Source: Haplosporangium gracile
Taxonomy: Eukaryota; Mortierellomycota; Mortierellomycetes; Mortierellales; Mortierellaceae
NCBI GenBank assembly: GCA_015499985.1
Contig: JAAAUF010000083.1
Span: 1-61,228 of the forward strand
Length of the DNA stretch: 61,228 nt
Reading direction: 5' to 3'
A model generated the notes under the pieces. The model saw only the letters and a list, made by a program, of their open reading frames with translations, did not search any database and was not told the origin of the DNA. How positions within the stretch are numbered: the stretch's first letter is position 1; every line of letters starts with the position of its first letter. The translations under genes were made by a program, and so were the position numbers. Shown here one piece after another: positions 16,501-27,893 of the stretch.

Positions 16501-18238
16501 TCAAGGCGCCATGGATCGGTCTCCATTGGTGGGTCGATCAGGATCCATGCCATACACAGGAGTCGCCAGCTTGGCCGGGCTGTTGAGATAGCCGCCATAC
16601 GAGGGCGTTCCGTTCTCCTGGTACTCGCTTCCAGGCTTCGAGCCAGGCGGCATCTAATAATAAGATAACACACGAAGATAAAATTATTAGTACAAGAGCA
16701 AGCGTTTGGTTTTTAATTATCCCGATACAACAAATAATTGATGACCGTGGTTGTACCTTATCCAGTGACCGACCATTTCTGTTGGAGGTCATCAAGTATG
16801 AATCCATGATTTCACCAGCCGCCTCTGTAACCAAGTAAGAAAAGAAACGAAGGCGTGGAACGGTTTAGTATTTTAACCAAAAGGTGACTCGCTCCGAATA
16901 CCGATCATTGAAAGTCTTTCAAAACTGCAGACGTACCATGGATTTCACGCTCGTGGGGCTCATAACTCTCTCGCCAAAACTCGCCAAAGGAATCCGACAG
17001 GTTCTCATCCAAATATTTTCCTGCAACATATAAAGCGGCTAATGCAACGATCTTGGGCGACTTGGTCAAGCACAGCGTCGTCCTCAAACTACATAAAGCA
17101 TAATGTGGTAAAGAGTTATTGTTAGAACAGCAACCACATACAATAGCAAAGCGGACTAAAATACCACGCAAAGAGGATTATCTCACCTGTCGTTAACGAA
17201 CGCCCACGCAACCTGCTTCAACTTTCGGCCACCTAAAATATTAAAAGGTGAGAATTCCCATACGATGAACAAGCGTTCCCAAAAAGAACTCAGACAGAGC
17301 CTCGCCCATCATCCCGTGCAATAAATGCGAGGAGAAGGATGACATTCCTTACGTTGAGAGTCCTTCTGGTAATGGTTGAACAGAATTAACAGAAAATGGT
17401 AGGGGTGCTCCACGCTCAGATCAAAGCACAAGGTCTCCAGCAAAAGCTCCTCGGTATAAATGATTGTGTCCTTCCAGACGCGGAACTCCTATAATATTCA
17501 AATTGTAATTAATTGTTAGATGATAGGTCAAACAGAAGAGAATATCGACTGGCAATAAAAGGCTTAATGGATGATAGTACTTGCCTTGGACGAGTCATCG
17601 ATGGGTGTATCCTTTTTGGCAGCCTTTTGCGCACAGGCAATCACAATGTCCTTGAACTTGCGCGTACTCTCCTCTGTCTTACTGGCAAGGTAGATGCACG
17701 TCGCAGCGACATCCTGTTTATGATTAAAATTAAAAAATAGCAAACAATGCTTAGTTGGTCTCATCCTTATTATTGTCCGTCAAATGCTTGATAGTGGCCC
17801 ATGCACACCATTGGCATTATTAGACAATGTCATAGAAGGTCGAAAGGGCGATACCAAAGCATGTTACTTCCAGGCGTCACTTGCATAGTATTTGAAGTCC
17901 TTGAAGGATCGGCGCATGTAGAACCGCTGGAAGAAGAGAGCGGCGCTCGCCATGGTCAACTGTGGCCTAAAGAATAGCAAAGTAGTGAGCCATAGCCTGT
18001 CGTTAGTGCGTTGTTCAAACTGTGTTTGGGCCAGATTGCCATGAGGCCAGCAAATAAAAAGGGGGTGATTTGAGCGTTTTGCTTACAGCTTCAGGTGCAT
18101 GCCGACCATCATAATGAACGCGATGCCCTTGTGTCGGCTCTCCTTCTCGACTGGGAACGACAGGCCACTGATTTGACTGGGGGTCCCGTAAAACTCCTCC
18201 TTCTGGTAGTACCATTGGCTGTCTACTGTTGAGGTCAT
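16501..18238 (-). CDS. Cyclin K/T-like transcriptional cyclin
   Basis: Eight exons: 18238-18087, 17966-17885, 17713-17585, 17488-17353, 17232-17187, 17088-16937, 16824-16757 and 16653-16501; 305 residues. Two cyclin boxes are seen. SQWYYQKEEFYGTPSQISGL, LPQLTMASAALFFQRFYMRR and AATCIYLASKTEE belong to the first; DLSVEHPYHFLL, AWAFVNDSLRTTLCLT and KIVALAALYVAGKYL to the second. This matches cyclin K/T and fungal Pch1/Bur2-like cyclins, the partners of CDK9/CDK12-type kinases that phosphorylate the RNA polymerase II tail. A Gly/Pro-rich C-terminal tail follows. Introns 2 and 3 use GC donors (GCAAGT): only that choice preserves KYY-DVAATC and SSK-EFRVWK in phase. It could be Ctk2-like instead; cyclin K/T is my preference. 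Confidence 0.88.
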
Positions 18239-18524
18239 CGTGGACAAGGTGTTGCTGATTGCTGTGCTGTAGGTCGTATTGTTGTCTTGGTTGTTGCAGA
18301 TGCTTCGTCGATTGATTACCCTGAGGTGAAGTTGATATGATATGGACTTGATCCTTGATCTTGCTTGGGGTGCCTGGGGGTGCGAGGGCGGAAGGGTGGA
18401 AAGGCGTTCGAGTAGCGGATATGTGAAAAGGAGGAGGCACACAGTGCGGTGAGTGTGAACCACAAAACCGCAAACAGCTAAATGGAAACAATAGTCACGT
18501 GGTCAGGTTTAACAAATGATAGTT

Positions 18525-20303
18525 TTATTCTTCGCCGAGTTGTATCCGTCTAGAGCGCTCACACTGGCAGATCCCGCGCTTGACACGCGGTCCTTCTACG
18601 GGTCCGCCTTTAGAGGCAACTACATACTCCCGCACCTTCTCACCCATCTCAATGCACTCCTTGCAACAGCACATCCCACTCTTGCCCGACACAACGACGT
18701 CCACTGGCGAGCATTTTGTACAGGCAATAATAAGCCGATGGCACCCAAACCCATCACATTTAACATATCGCGCACATGGGACCGCACACTCTTCACACGA
18801 TGATATCAGCTGGGTCGAGTTGATTGCGTCATTGGTGTCTGTGACGACTGCAGAGGCATTCCTTTCATCTTCCAGACCTAGAGACTGTCGTGCGTCAAAG
18901 ATGTAGTTTTTACCAAGCCAGAGCGACTCCTGTTGGGGATTTTTCTTGTTCGTCCGCTCCTGCTTGATCCATTCCAGGTAGTTGTGAATCCCGCCTTCAA
19001 GCATCAGTACCTTCACATCCTGACCCGATGGCCCGTCCTCATTTCCTGATCCTAACGATTGCCGCATATACGACGTAGCCTTTTCACTAAGTTGAGGACA
19101 AAATTGAAGGAAAACGATATCGCGTAGTCAGATAAGAAGCCATTACACAACAGGGATATACTCCTTAGACTTGAACTGCAACGATCCTCGATTAAGTACA
19201 TGTACTTACCAGCGAATGCCTCCGGTACAATAGGAAAGAATAGTCTTCCCCACAAGTGACTCCCTGTTCCGATCAACATAATCCCTGAACGACGAAAACT
19301 TTCGAATCGGCGGCGTAATGGCACCCGGGAAACGACCAATCGATGACTCGTAATAGTTCCTGATATCCAACACCACATAGTCATCCCTCCCTTCTGACTC
19401 TTTAACTTTTTTGTGGAACTCTTTGGGCGGCAGTTTGCCTTCCTTGTTTTTAGGGTCGTGGTAGACACTCAATTCGGGCGCTCCCAACGGACAAATCTCT
19501 TCGACAACTTTTATCGACACCTCCTCGCCAAAGACGTGGCGACAGCCCTCTGTTGGTTTGAAAAAGTCAAATCGCTTCTTCTTTAGGGCGGTTTCGATGT
19601 CATTGTCGCCGTTGTGCTGAGAGGTCGTTGTTGCTGGGCATGAGAGGTTCAGGCACTTGAATTCCGGGAGGGTCGTGAGGCGGTCGATGTATTCTGTAAT
19701 GGAGGCCGAGAGTCCTGAAAGTGTCGCATTGATTCCCTCAGTTGCCAGCTTGATTTTTCCGCAGAGTTCCAGATCCAAGAACCAAGCCTTGTGAAGCCGG
19801 GCAAGTGCCAGCGGATCGGTGATTGGCAAATAAGCATAGAATAAGATGACGGTGCCTAATGCAGGATCGCACTGGCAGGTCAGGTTGATAGGGTCGCTCC
19901 CGTACTTTTCGGCTCGACGAGACTTAAATTCTGCATCCTCATCCTGGCCATGATCTTGACCCTGATGATCCTGTGTTGTAGAAGTCGAAGCCTTGAGCTG
20001 TAACATGTTGGCAAGCTGGACGCTGGCTTGTGCCTGAACAATGTCGCTGTGGGCTGCTGCGATATGTCGGAACATTGTTGGGGCCTTGTCGCAGGTGAGG
20101 TCACAGCAAGACCAGTTTCCATCTCCTGTTTGTCGTTGACGGAGGAGTTCGTTCTGCGCCCTGTTCTTTGCCGTCTTGAGCTGAGGGTCCGTCATGGCCT
20201 GCCTTCGTTCGTCGTCGGGTTGAATGGACAGAGCGCAAGCGGAACAAGATTGTGAGAACAAGCAAAAAGGGTGTTGACTACTAAGCCACTTAACACTCTT
20301 CAT
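18525..20303 (-). CDS. TSTD2: TSTD2/TrhO-like rhodanese-domain protein
   Basis: Two exons, 20303-19210 and 19086-18525, 551 residues. Order: a C2H2-type finger (CCDLTCDKAPTMFRHIAAAH, about residues 76-95), an acylphosphatase-like TrhO N domain (TVILFYAYLPITDPLAL to GKIKLATEGINATLSG), a rhodanese domain (YVVLDIRNYYESSIGRFPGA) with active-site SYCTGGIRC, Cys359, and a cysteine-rich C-terminal rhodanase_C zinc region (CEECAVPCARYVKC, CTKC, CCCKEC). The intron splits the codon of the second cysteine of the active loop (TG|T). Bacterial TrhO hydroxylates tRNA uridine 34; human TSTD2 has the same finger plus rhodanese layout but no firm activity. Start: an in-frame ATG at 20195 (MTDPQLKTAKN) is a good alternative. 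Divergent from the ATAD2-like gene. Confidence 0.9.
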
Positions 20304-20895
20304 TCAGGGTTTTGTAATTTTGCCGCCCTTATGTTTTCTCCCTCGACCGACGAAACATACTCAGAAAGAAAAGGCGCGACTGACTGACAGGACATCCACA
20401 CCTCACACCTGTGCATCCCCACAGGGTTTACATTCGACCCTTCTTTTCATTCCTCTTAATCACTCCTTCCTCTCTTTCCTTCCTTGCTCTCCACCCTCAC
20501 GTCAGCAATCTTCCTACACAGTCTGGTCATCAGCGACACACACCGAATCCTCATCGACACCTGCTCGACCTAGTCAAACAGGCTTTGTCCAAGCACAGTC
20601 AGGACACACTCGCCTAGAACTCGTGTATCAGCTCCTATCCAAGTAAAGTCATTATTTCCAGTTCGCCCAAACATCGTCTCACTCTAAGACCTATATCCTT
20701 CGCATCATCAGTTGTCCTCCGGCATCGGTACGAAATATCAGCTCTTCTTCCAGGCGCACCATAACTGATGTTTCAGGTTGACAACTGCCCAGTTGGCCTT
20801 TGTACTCACCCTTGCACAGTTTTTAATTTTTAAACAATATAAAGAGCAAGCAGCCCATCCAAACGTACTGTTCCTCGCTTTATTTCTAGTCCAAT
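20304..20895. promoter_or_regulatory. Divergent promoter region
   Basis: 592 bp between the starts of the rhodanese gene (minus) and the AAA-bromodomain gene (plus). It is pyrimidine-rich on the plus strand at about 20440-20520. No specific factor site is named. Short open frames here have no ATG context or domain. Confidence 0.5.
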
Positions 20896-23800
20896 ATGGA
20901 TCACAATCATCACCCACCAGTAAGCGCGCACTTCAACAACGCCTCTTAGCTCCTGCCTCGCTCCTGTCATGTGTCGCGCCTCCTAAAATTAATGCGCATA
21001 TTCATTCTTCTTTCATGAAAATAGAGTGGGGCATCAACACCGTCAACCACCAACAATGACTCGTACCACCTCAAACGCAGCATATCCAGTGACGACGGTT
21101 TGCGGTTAGGTGCCGGCGCCGCTGATCCATCATCCTTCTCTTCCTCCTCCGGTCCTGGCTCTAAGACTGTCCGATCTACACCCATCGTCGATCCCTTGGA
21201 CAGTGCAGAAAACAACCTCAACTTTAACGAGACCAAACGACGCAAAATTCAGGAACAAGGAGACGATGATCGCCGCTATCAGGATCTGGCGAGTCTAAAT
21301 CTTTCTTCTTCCGACGCCACCAATCTCGCCAGTACTGATGTCAAGACTAAAAATGGTCGTCACGGCCGCTCTAATTTGGAAAACAATGCCACCGCCACTA
21401 CCACCAGCGATAACAACAGCACCTTGGATCCAGCTGCCTCTTCTTCGGTCACCACCATCACCGTCGTTGCAACGGCTACTCGTCCCACAGGCACAGCCAT
21501 GGAGAGACCATCCAGGACTCTCTCGTCCCGTCGATCGGTCAAGCGGATCAACTATGCCGACCCGGACGACTTTGATATCGACGACGAGGAACAAGATCGG
21601 TCGCCCAGTCGCGGAAGAGGGTCTACTCATGCCAGCACTCGAACCACGACTATCGCACAACAACAGCAAAAGCAACAACAGTCATCGTCTTCACCATTAC
21701 AACAAAAGCAGCAGCAACAACACCATCGCAGGAGACGAGGCGAGGTTGAGGAAGAAGACGAGTATGAAGAACAAGACGTCGGTGATGAAGGGGATGATGT
21801 CGCAGAGGGTGAGGAAGAAGGCTTTTCAGACAACAGTCGGGACGTCAAGGTTGAACCGGAACCTTTGAACTTTGAACGTCGCACTCTTCGGGACCGAAGC
21901 GCCATCACGGCCCCCAAACCATTCCATGTCATCCACCCAACGCCACCACCCGTCTCGCGGACCAGCAGGAACGCATCTTCTCGACAGGATAACAGAGGGC
22001 ACTATGACGAACCTAACAACAACAACCACAACAACAGTCGGTACCGATCTTCTTCCTCCTCCAACCTCCGTTCTTCTCTCCCTGTGAAACGACCTCACCC
22101 TCCCCCTCCTCCTCGACCCATCACAGAGAACATGAGGATCACGCGAGGCATGACTGGATCACTAGCACTGGATTCTTCCAACAGTCGGGATGTCACTCCG
22201 GATCAACAGGCTCATCATCGGCCTCTCAGATCCAGCTCTCGGTTCCATCGTACACTGTCAACTGATGAAGAACGGGAACTTGAAGCAAACGAGGAGGCAA
22301 CAGGCGGTGAAGGCGGGAACGGAGAGGAAGAAGGACGGGAGGACGAGGACGAGGAGATGATGAATACTGACGCTGCCGAGGACAGTCAACAGTCTCCCTT
22401 CGTCGACCATCAAGACCCCAACAACGGCCTGATCCGCATGACGCGACTCCGTGCCCGCATTCAGTCTCAACCCGCACGAAGTTCTCGTCACGCTGCTCAG
22501 CAATCTTCAGCTTCGCGCTCGAAACCTGCACACTCTCAGTTACGACAGGATTCGGACCGGAAATACGATCTTCGGGAACGCCCCAAGAACAGGCCCACCT
22601 ACATTGCAGATCGACCCGCTCCTTCGCCTACCCGCCCACGGACGTCGAGGATGAATTTTGGCGGCAACAGTGGTCGAGATTCGTTCATACGACTACGCCG
22701 GAATCGGTCCAGTCTCTTGGAGGCTCTGGCGCGAGCCGGAGATTCTTCAGAGGACGAAAGGGATATCTCGAGCAGCTTCAACAAGCGCCGTTCAGGACCC
22801 TCTTCGGACTCGCGTGGTTCGTCGTCTAGGATCTTGCCCATGAACATGCATGAGCTTGCGGAATCCCGGAGAGACGTTATTGCTTCACGCGCCGGTGGAC
22901 AGTTGGCAGATACCGACCCCTTGGCTGTCGGAAAGAGTGTTGATTTCTCAAAAGTCGGCGGGCTGGACCACCACGTCAAGTCACTCAAGGAAATGGTCAT
23001 CCTCCCTTTACTCTACCCAGAAGTCTACTCTCGCTTCCAGATGATGCCCCCACGTGGTGTCCTGTTCCATGGACCGCCCGGCACAGGAAAAACGCTCCTG
23101 GCACGCGCATTGGCGTCCAGTTGTTCGACAGAGACTCAAAAGGTTGCGTTTTTTATGCGCAAGGGTGCGGACTGCTTGAGCAAGTGGGTCGGAGAAGCCG
23201 AGCGGCAGTTGAGGCTGTTGTTTGAGGAGGCCAAGGCCTGGCAACCCAGTATTATCTTTTTTGACGAGATTGATGGACTCTGCCCTGTTCGGTCCAGTAA
23301 GCAGGAGCAGATCCATGCGTCGATTGTTTCTACTATGCTTGCCCTCATGGACGGTCTCGATGGTCGTGGTACGTTTTTTTAATCCTTTGATTTGTAACTT
23401 GTGTCAGTTTGAAGGCGAATGTTCGTTACTAATTTTCTCCGCTGACTTATTTCGATATAATAGGACAGGTGATTGTGATTGGAGCGACAAACAGGATCGA
23501 CGCCATTGACCCAGCACTCCGCCGACCTGGAAGATTCGATCGTGAATTCTACTTCCCGCTACCCAACGAAGTGGCCCGTCGCGCCATTATCGACATCAAT
23601 ACCTGTGGATGGGTCCCTGCCCTCGATGAGGGCTTTAAAAACGAACTCGCCCGGATCACAACGCGCTACTGTGGCGCCGATATCAAGGCTCTTTGTACAG
23701 AGGCGGCGCTCAAAGCTATCCGGAGGCGGTACCCGCAGATATATGAGAGCAACGAGAAGCTTTTGATTGATACTTCGACGATCGTTGTGGAGGAGGTAGA

Positions 23801-26409
23801 TATGTTGAAATCTGCAAAGGCTATGGTCCCAGCATCGTATCGTGTTACAGGCGCCACTGCTTCGCCGTTACCGGTGAATGTTAAGCCGTTATTGCAGGAG
23901 CAGTTTCAGAGGATCTGTAAGACTGTTGATAGGCTGTTCCCGACCAAGGGCAAAACCAGCACCAGCGGCAATAATGAGGAGGAGGATGCGGATGATGCGG
24001 CGTTCCAGGCGATGGGATACCGGAGTTTCGAGAAACTCAAGACCTTCCGCCCACGCGTCATTATTGCGGGCTCTCATGGAATGGGACAACGCTATCTCGG
24101 CCCTGCACTCCTTCATCACTTGGAGGGCTGTACCGTCCAGCAGTTTGATCTTGCGGCGTTGATGTCTGAATCCAGTCGCACCCCCGAGGCGGCTTGTGTC
24201 CAGTTCTTTGTTGAGGTCAAGCGGCACGCCCCCAGTGTCATTTATGTCCCACATATTGACGTCTGGTGGACCGTCATGCCCGACGCTGTCAAGGCAACGT
24301 TCTCAAATCTGCTAGAGGATCTCAACCCGGAGGACCGGATCTTGTTCCTGGCGACCAGTGAGACGCCACTTAAAGATTTGCCTGTCACCGTCCGACGGTG
24401 GTTCGTCTCGAGTGTCAAGGGCCGCGTAGAGCTGTCGAAACCCGATCGACCCAGTCGTGAAGCCTTTTTCGAAACCCTCGTCATCGACCTCGCCCGCCCC
24501 CCTACCGACTTCCAACTTAAATCCTCCTCCACCAGCACCTCCGTCTCAACCAGCGAACCTCTCAAAAAGGCGCCCCCACCACAACCTCGCGTCCCAACGG
24601 CGGAAGAAAAGAAACTTCTCAAAGAACATGACCAATACGTCCTACGGGAACTCCGAATCTCACTCCGCAGCATCGTCGAAGAACTCTTCAAAGAACGTCG
24701 TTTCAAACCCTTCTTCCGTCCCGTCGAACCCGAAGAGTTCCCGGATTATTATCAGATTGTCAAGAAGCCCATGGATTTGACGACAATGAACGATAAAGTG
24801 GATGATCGGATGTATTTGGAGGTGAAGGAGTTTCTAGCAGATGTGGATCAGATCTGTGAGAACACTTCGTTGTATAATGACATCCATGATCCCAGTCGTA
24901 TCATATACAAGGTAAGCCTCCCTTTTCTTTTTTCTTTTCTTTTTTTTTTTGTTACTTTTGTCCATCGGCCAACTCAGATACCTGATGTATCTTTTTTTTT
25001 TCCTATTATTTTTTTGTTACTTTGGCGATAGGCACGAGCGTTTCAGGATGTGGCACACGGGATGGTCAGCAGACTCGACCCAGAACTAATTATCGAATCC
25101 GAGAAAACCGCAGCACGAGTCCGACAAGAACTCAAGCCCCTCCAAAAGACTCAGGGTGAACGTTCTTCTCGTCGGCAACTCGGTCTTGAAGCTGAGGCTG
25201 TTCCTGATGATCCGGAATTGTTCCTCCGCCATAGTCATCGAGCCTCTCATAACCACGGTGGCGTTAATGGAGTCGCAGGAGGAGCAGTGGGAACGAGAGT
25301 AAAGGAAGATGACGACGGGGAGGTGACGGAGGCATTTAACAGGGGAGGCGGATACCCGGATCAGCCTCGAGCGCTAAAGCAAGAGGATTTGGATTTAGAT
25401 TTGGACGATGATATGAGTGGGACTTCATTATCCATGTCTTCTTCGACCACCTCACTCCTCGCATTTTCCTCCGATCCGGTCGAACCCACTGCCGATGACG
25501 ACACTAGTGAAGCAACAGCGAGTGCTGTGGTGACGAAAACTGAGGAGCAAACACACGCGGAACTTTCAGTAACAACAGGAACAGATGGCATCGACGCAGT
25601 AGTGGAGCAGGAGAAGCATAGCATGGACATCGATACTCCTCAGCCTCTCCAGAACAACAACGACGGCAACGATGCCAGTACCAATGACATTGTCAAGACG
25701 ACCGCTTCATCGTCGCTTTACATCGATCCCACGGCGGCAGCATCATCATCGCCTTCGACGGGAGATAAGGCAACGGCGGCCGTGATAGTTCGCGATATGG
25801 AGATGACAAGTGGCGAACACGGAGTCAACGGCTCATCCACTACACCCGGATCCCCTTCTGCCACTAGTATCATTGCTACATCAGACCCAGTTCCAGCACA
25901 ATCAGCAGATGAAGCCATGAACACCTCCATAGCGGACGCAATCATTCCTGACCGAGACCCAACCGCCGCCTCACTCACTGTTTCAGAAGGTCAGTCCGCC
26001 GCCGTAGAACTTATTAAGGAACAGACCCCAAACCCACCACCCGTTCTCGTCCTCGACACCTCAGAGGTTGCCCTCCTGCGCCAAGCTCTAGTCGACAAGA
26101 CGGATAGCAGCACGGTCGAAGAACTGGACCAGCTCCGCGCGGCGCTATACGTGGACCTCTGGGAGCATCGGCTTCAATGGGACAAGGGACCCATGCTTCA
26201 GGTATTTTTTGACCGTTCTTTTTTTGATTCCTTTTTTTTCCTCTCGCTATGGACGAGAAATGCAGCTTTCACTAACGCATTTTGGTTCTTTGTCTTGTGT
26301 GATGCGATGATAGGATATGAATGATACGGTGGAATCAATCACATCCTTGCATAAGGAGACAGCGGAGGATGTCAGGAACTACAACGCTGTCCTTCAAGAA
26401 ATCAACTAA
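20896..26409 (+). CDS. YTA7: ATAD2/Yta7/Abo1 bromodomain AAA+ ATPase
   Basis: Five exons: 20896-20919, 21025-23368, 23464-24911, 25032-26201 and 26314-26409; 1693 residues. The first exon codes only eight residues (MDHNHHPP) before a GTAAGC donor, and the join preserves phase into SGASTPSTTNN. A long acidic, Ser- and Gln-rich N-terminal tail precedes AAA1: Walker A GPPGTGKT at about 691-698, Walker B IIFFDEIDG at about 751, and ATNRIDAIDPALRRPGRFDR. A second, degenerate AAA domain has GSHGMGQRYLGP where Walker A should be. A bromodomain follows at about 1190-1290 (PEEFPDYYQIVKKPMDL and the acetyl-lysine-binding YN in NTSLYND). Known: this family remodels or chaperones histone H3-H4 and limits or maintains nucleosome density. 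A disordered C-terminal region ends in a short helix. The stop lies 18 bp before the N gap. Confidence 0.93.
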
Positions 26410-26427
26410 TTTTGTTATCACTACTGT

Positions 26428-27232
26428 NNNNNNNNNNNNNNNNNNNNNNNNNNNNNNNNNNNNNNNNNNNNNNNNNNNNNNNNNNNNNNNNNNNNNNNNN
26501 NNNNNNNNNNNNNNNNNNNNNNNNNNNNNNNNNNNNNNNNNNNNNNNNNNNNNNNNNNNNNNNNNNNNNNNNNNNNNNNNNNNNNNNNNNNNNNNNNNNN
26601 NNNNNNNNNNNNNNNNNNNNNNNNNNNNNNNNNNNNNNNNNNNNNNNNNNNNNNNNNNNNNNNNNNNNNNNNNNNNNNNNNNNNNNNNNNNNNNNNNNNN
26701 NNNNNNNNNNNNNNNNNNNNNNNNNNNNNNNNNNNNNNNNNNNNNNNNNNNNNNNNNNNNNNNNNNNNNNNNNNNNNNNNNNNNNNNNNNNNNNNNNNNN
26801 NNNNNNNNNNNNNNNNNNNNNNNNNNNNNNNNNNNNNNNNNNNNNNNNNNNNNNNNNNNNNNNNNNNNNNNNNNNNNNNNNNNNNNNNNNNNNNNNNNNN
26901 NNNNNNNNNNNNNNNNNNNNNNNNNNNNNNNNNNNNNNNNNNNNNNNNNNNNNNNNNNNNNNNNNNNNNNNNNNNNNNNNNNNNNNNNNNNNNNNNNNNN
27001 NNNNNNNNNNNNNNNNNNNNNNNNNNNNNNNNNNNNNNNNNNNNNNNNNNNNNNNNNNNNNNNNNNNNNNNNNNNNNNNNNNNNNNNNNNNNNNNNNNNN
27101 NNNNNNNNNNNNNNNNNNNNNNNNNNNNNNNNNNNNNNNNNNNNNNNNNNNNNNNNNNNNNNNNNNNNNNNNNNNNNNNNNNNNNNNNNNNNNNNNNNNN
27201 NNNNNNNNNNNNNNNNNNNNNNNNNNNNNNNN
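26428..27232. other. Assembly gap (run of N)
   Basis: 805 N bases. The true length and content are unknown. It directly follows the 3' end of the ATAD2-like gene, so the 3' UTR and anything between are lost. Confidence 0.99.
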
Positions 27233-27893
27233 TGGAGGAAGGGGCAATCGGCTCTAGCCTAGAGAAACTCCGATTTATTGGCCCCTTTCCACTTAGTAAA
27301 ACACGCTCCCCCATTTATTATTAAAATTTTCTTACCAAGTGACAAGCCATTCTGATTTAATATAAAAAAATTTCTTATTTGGTATAAACGCGTCTCATCT
27401 ACTCACGCGCGCTCCCATCTATCAAAAATGCGCCACTCTAAATAAAAATCGCGGATAAATAACGCTAGTCAATTAGTAGAAATCGCCTTTCAGTAGAAAA
27501 TTCTTCTCGACTAGAAGAAATTACTGAAAAAAACGTTCCTGACTTTGTAGAAAAGGGCACCTCCATAAGGTAATGCGGATGGATAATCATGTAATGTACT
27601 ATAGCTCGGTCGAAACGATTTGGTGGTCCTTGGGCGAAAGGCAACAAACAGTCCATCCATATCCTGTATCACCCCTGGCCTCGAGTACTTGAGGACCCAG
27701 AGCCGCAGACACTCCCCTGCCGGAGTGCACCAAAAGCTGCACTTTGTTGCTAGAGACAGATACAGAAACAGAGACAGTGACAGAGGTGATCCTTTTAGAC
27801 AGAGTGAAAAATGTTGTTTGGAAGATTATGATTGTTATATGGCGACTGGGATTATAAGAAAAAAGGTAGTGATTTGGTAAGGGTGTTTGCTTT
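27233..27893. other. AT-rich spacer after the gap
   Basis: The first 370 bases or so are visibly more AT-rich than the flanking genes, with a small hairpin (TTCTTC...GAAGAA at about 27501-27520). This style and its position next to an unresolved gap suggest repeat or transposon-edge sequence, but I see no terminal repeat. The rest is the 3' region of the Rho GEF gene. Confidence 0.45.

Noticed and set aside
16218..16673. Minus-strand frame of 151 codons with a long phenylalanine run
   Set aside because: It is a shadow of the A-rich spacer and of the last cyclin exon in another frame.
26321..27314. Open frames through the N run
   Set aside because: They consist of ambiguous residues only and carry no information.
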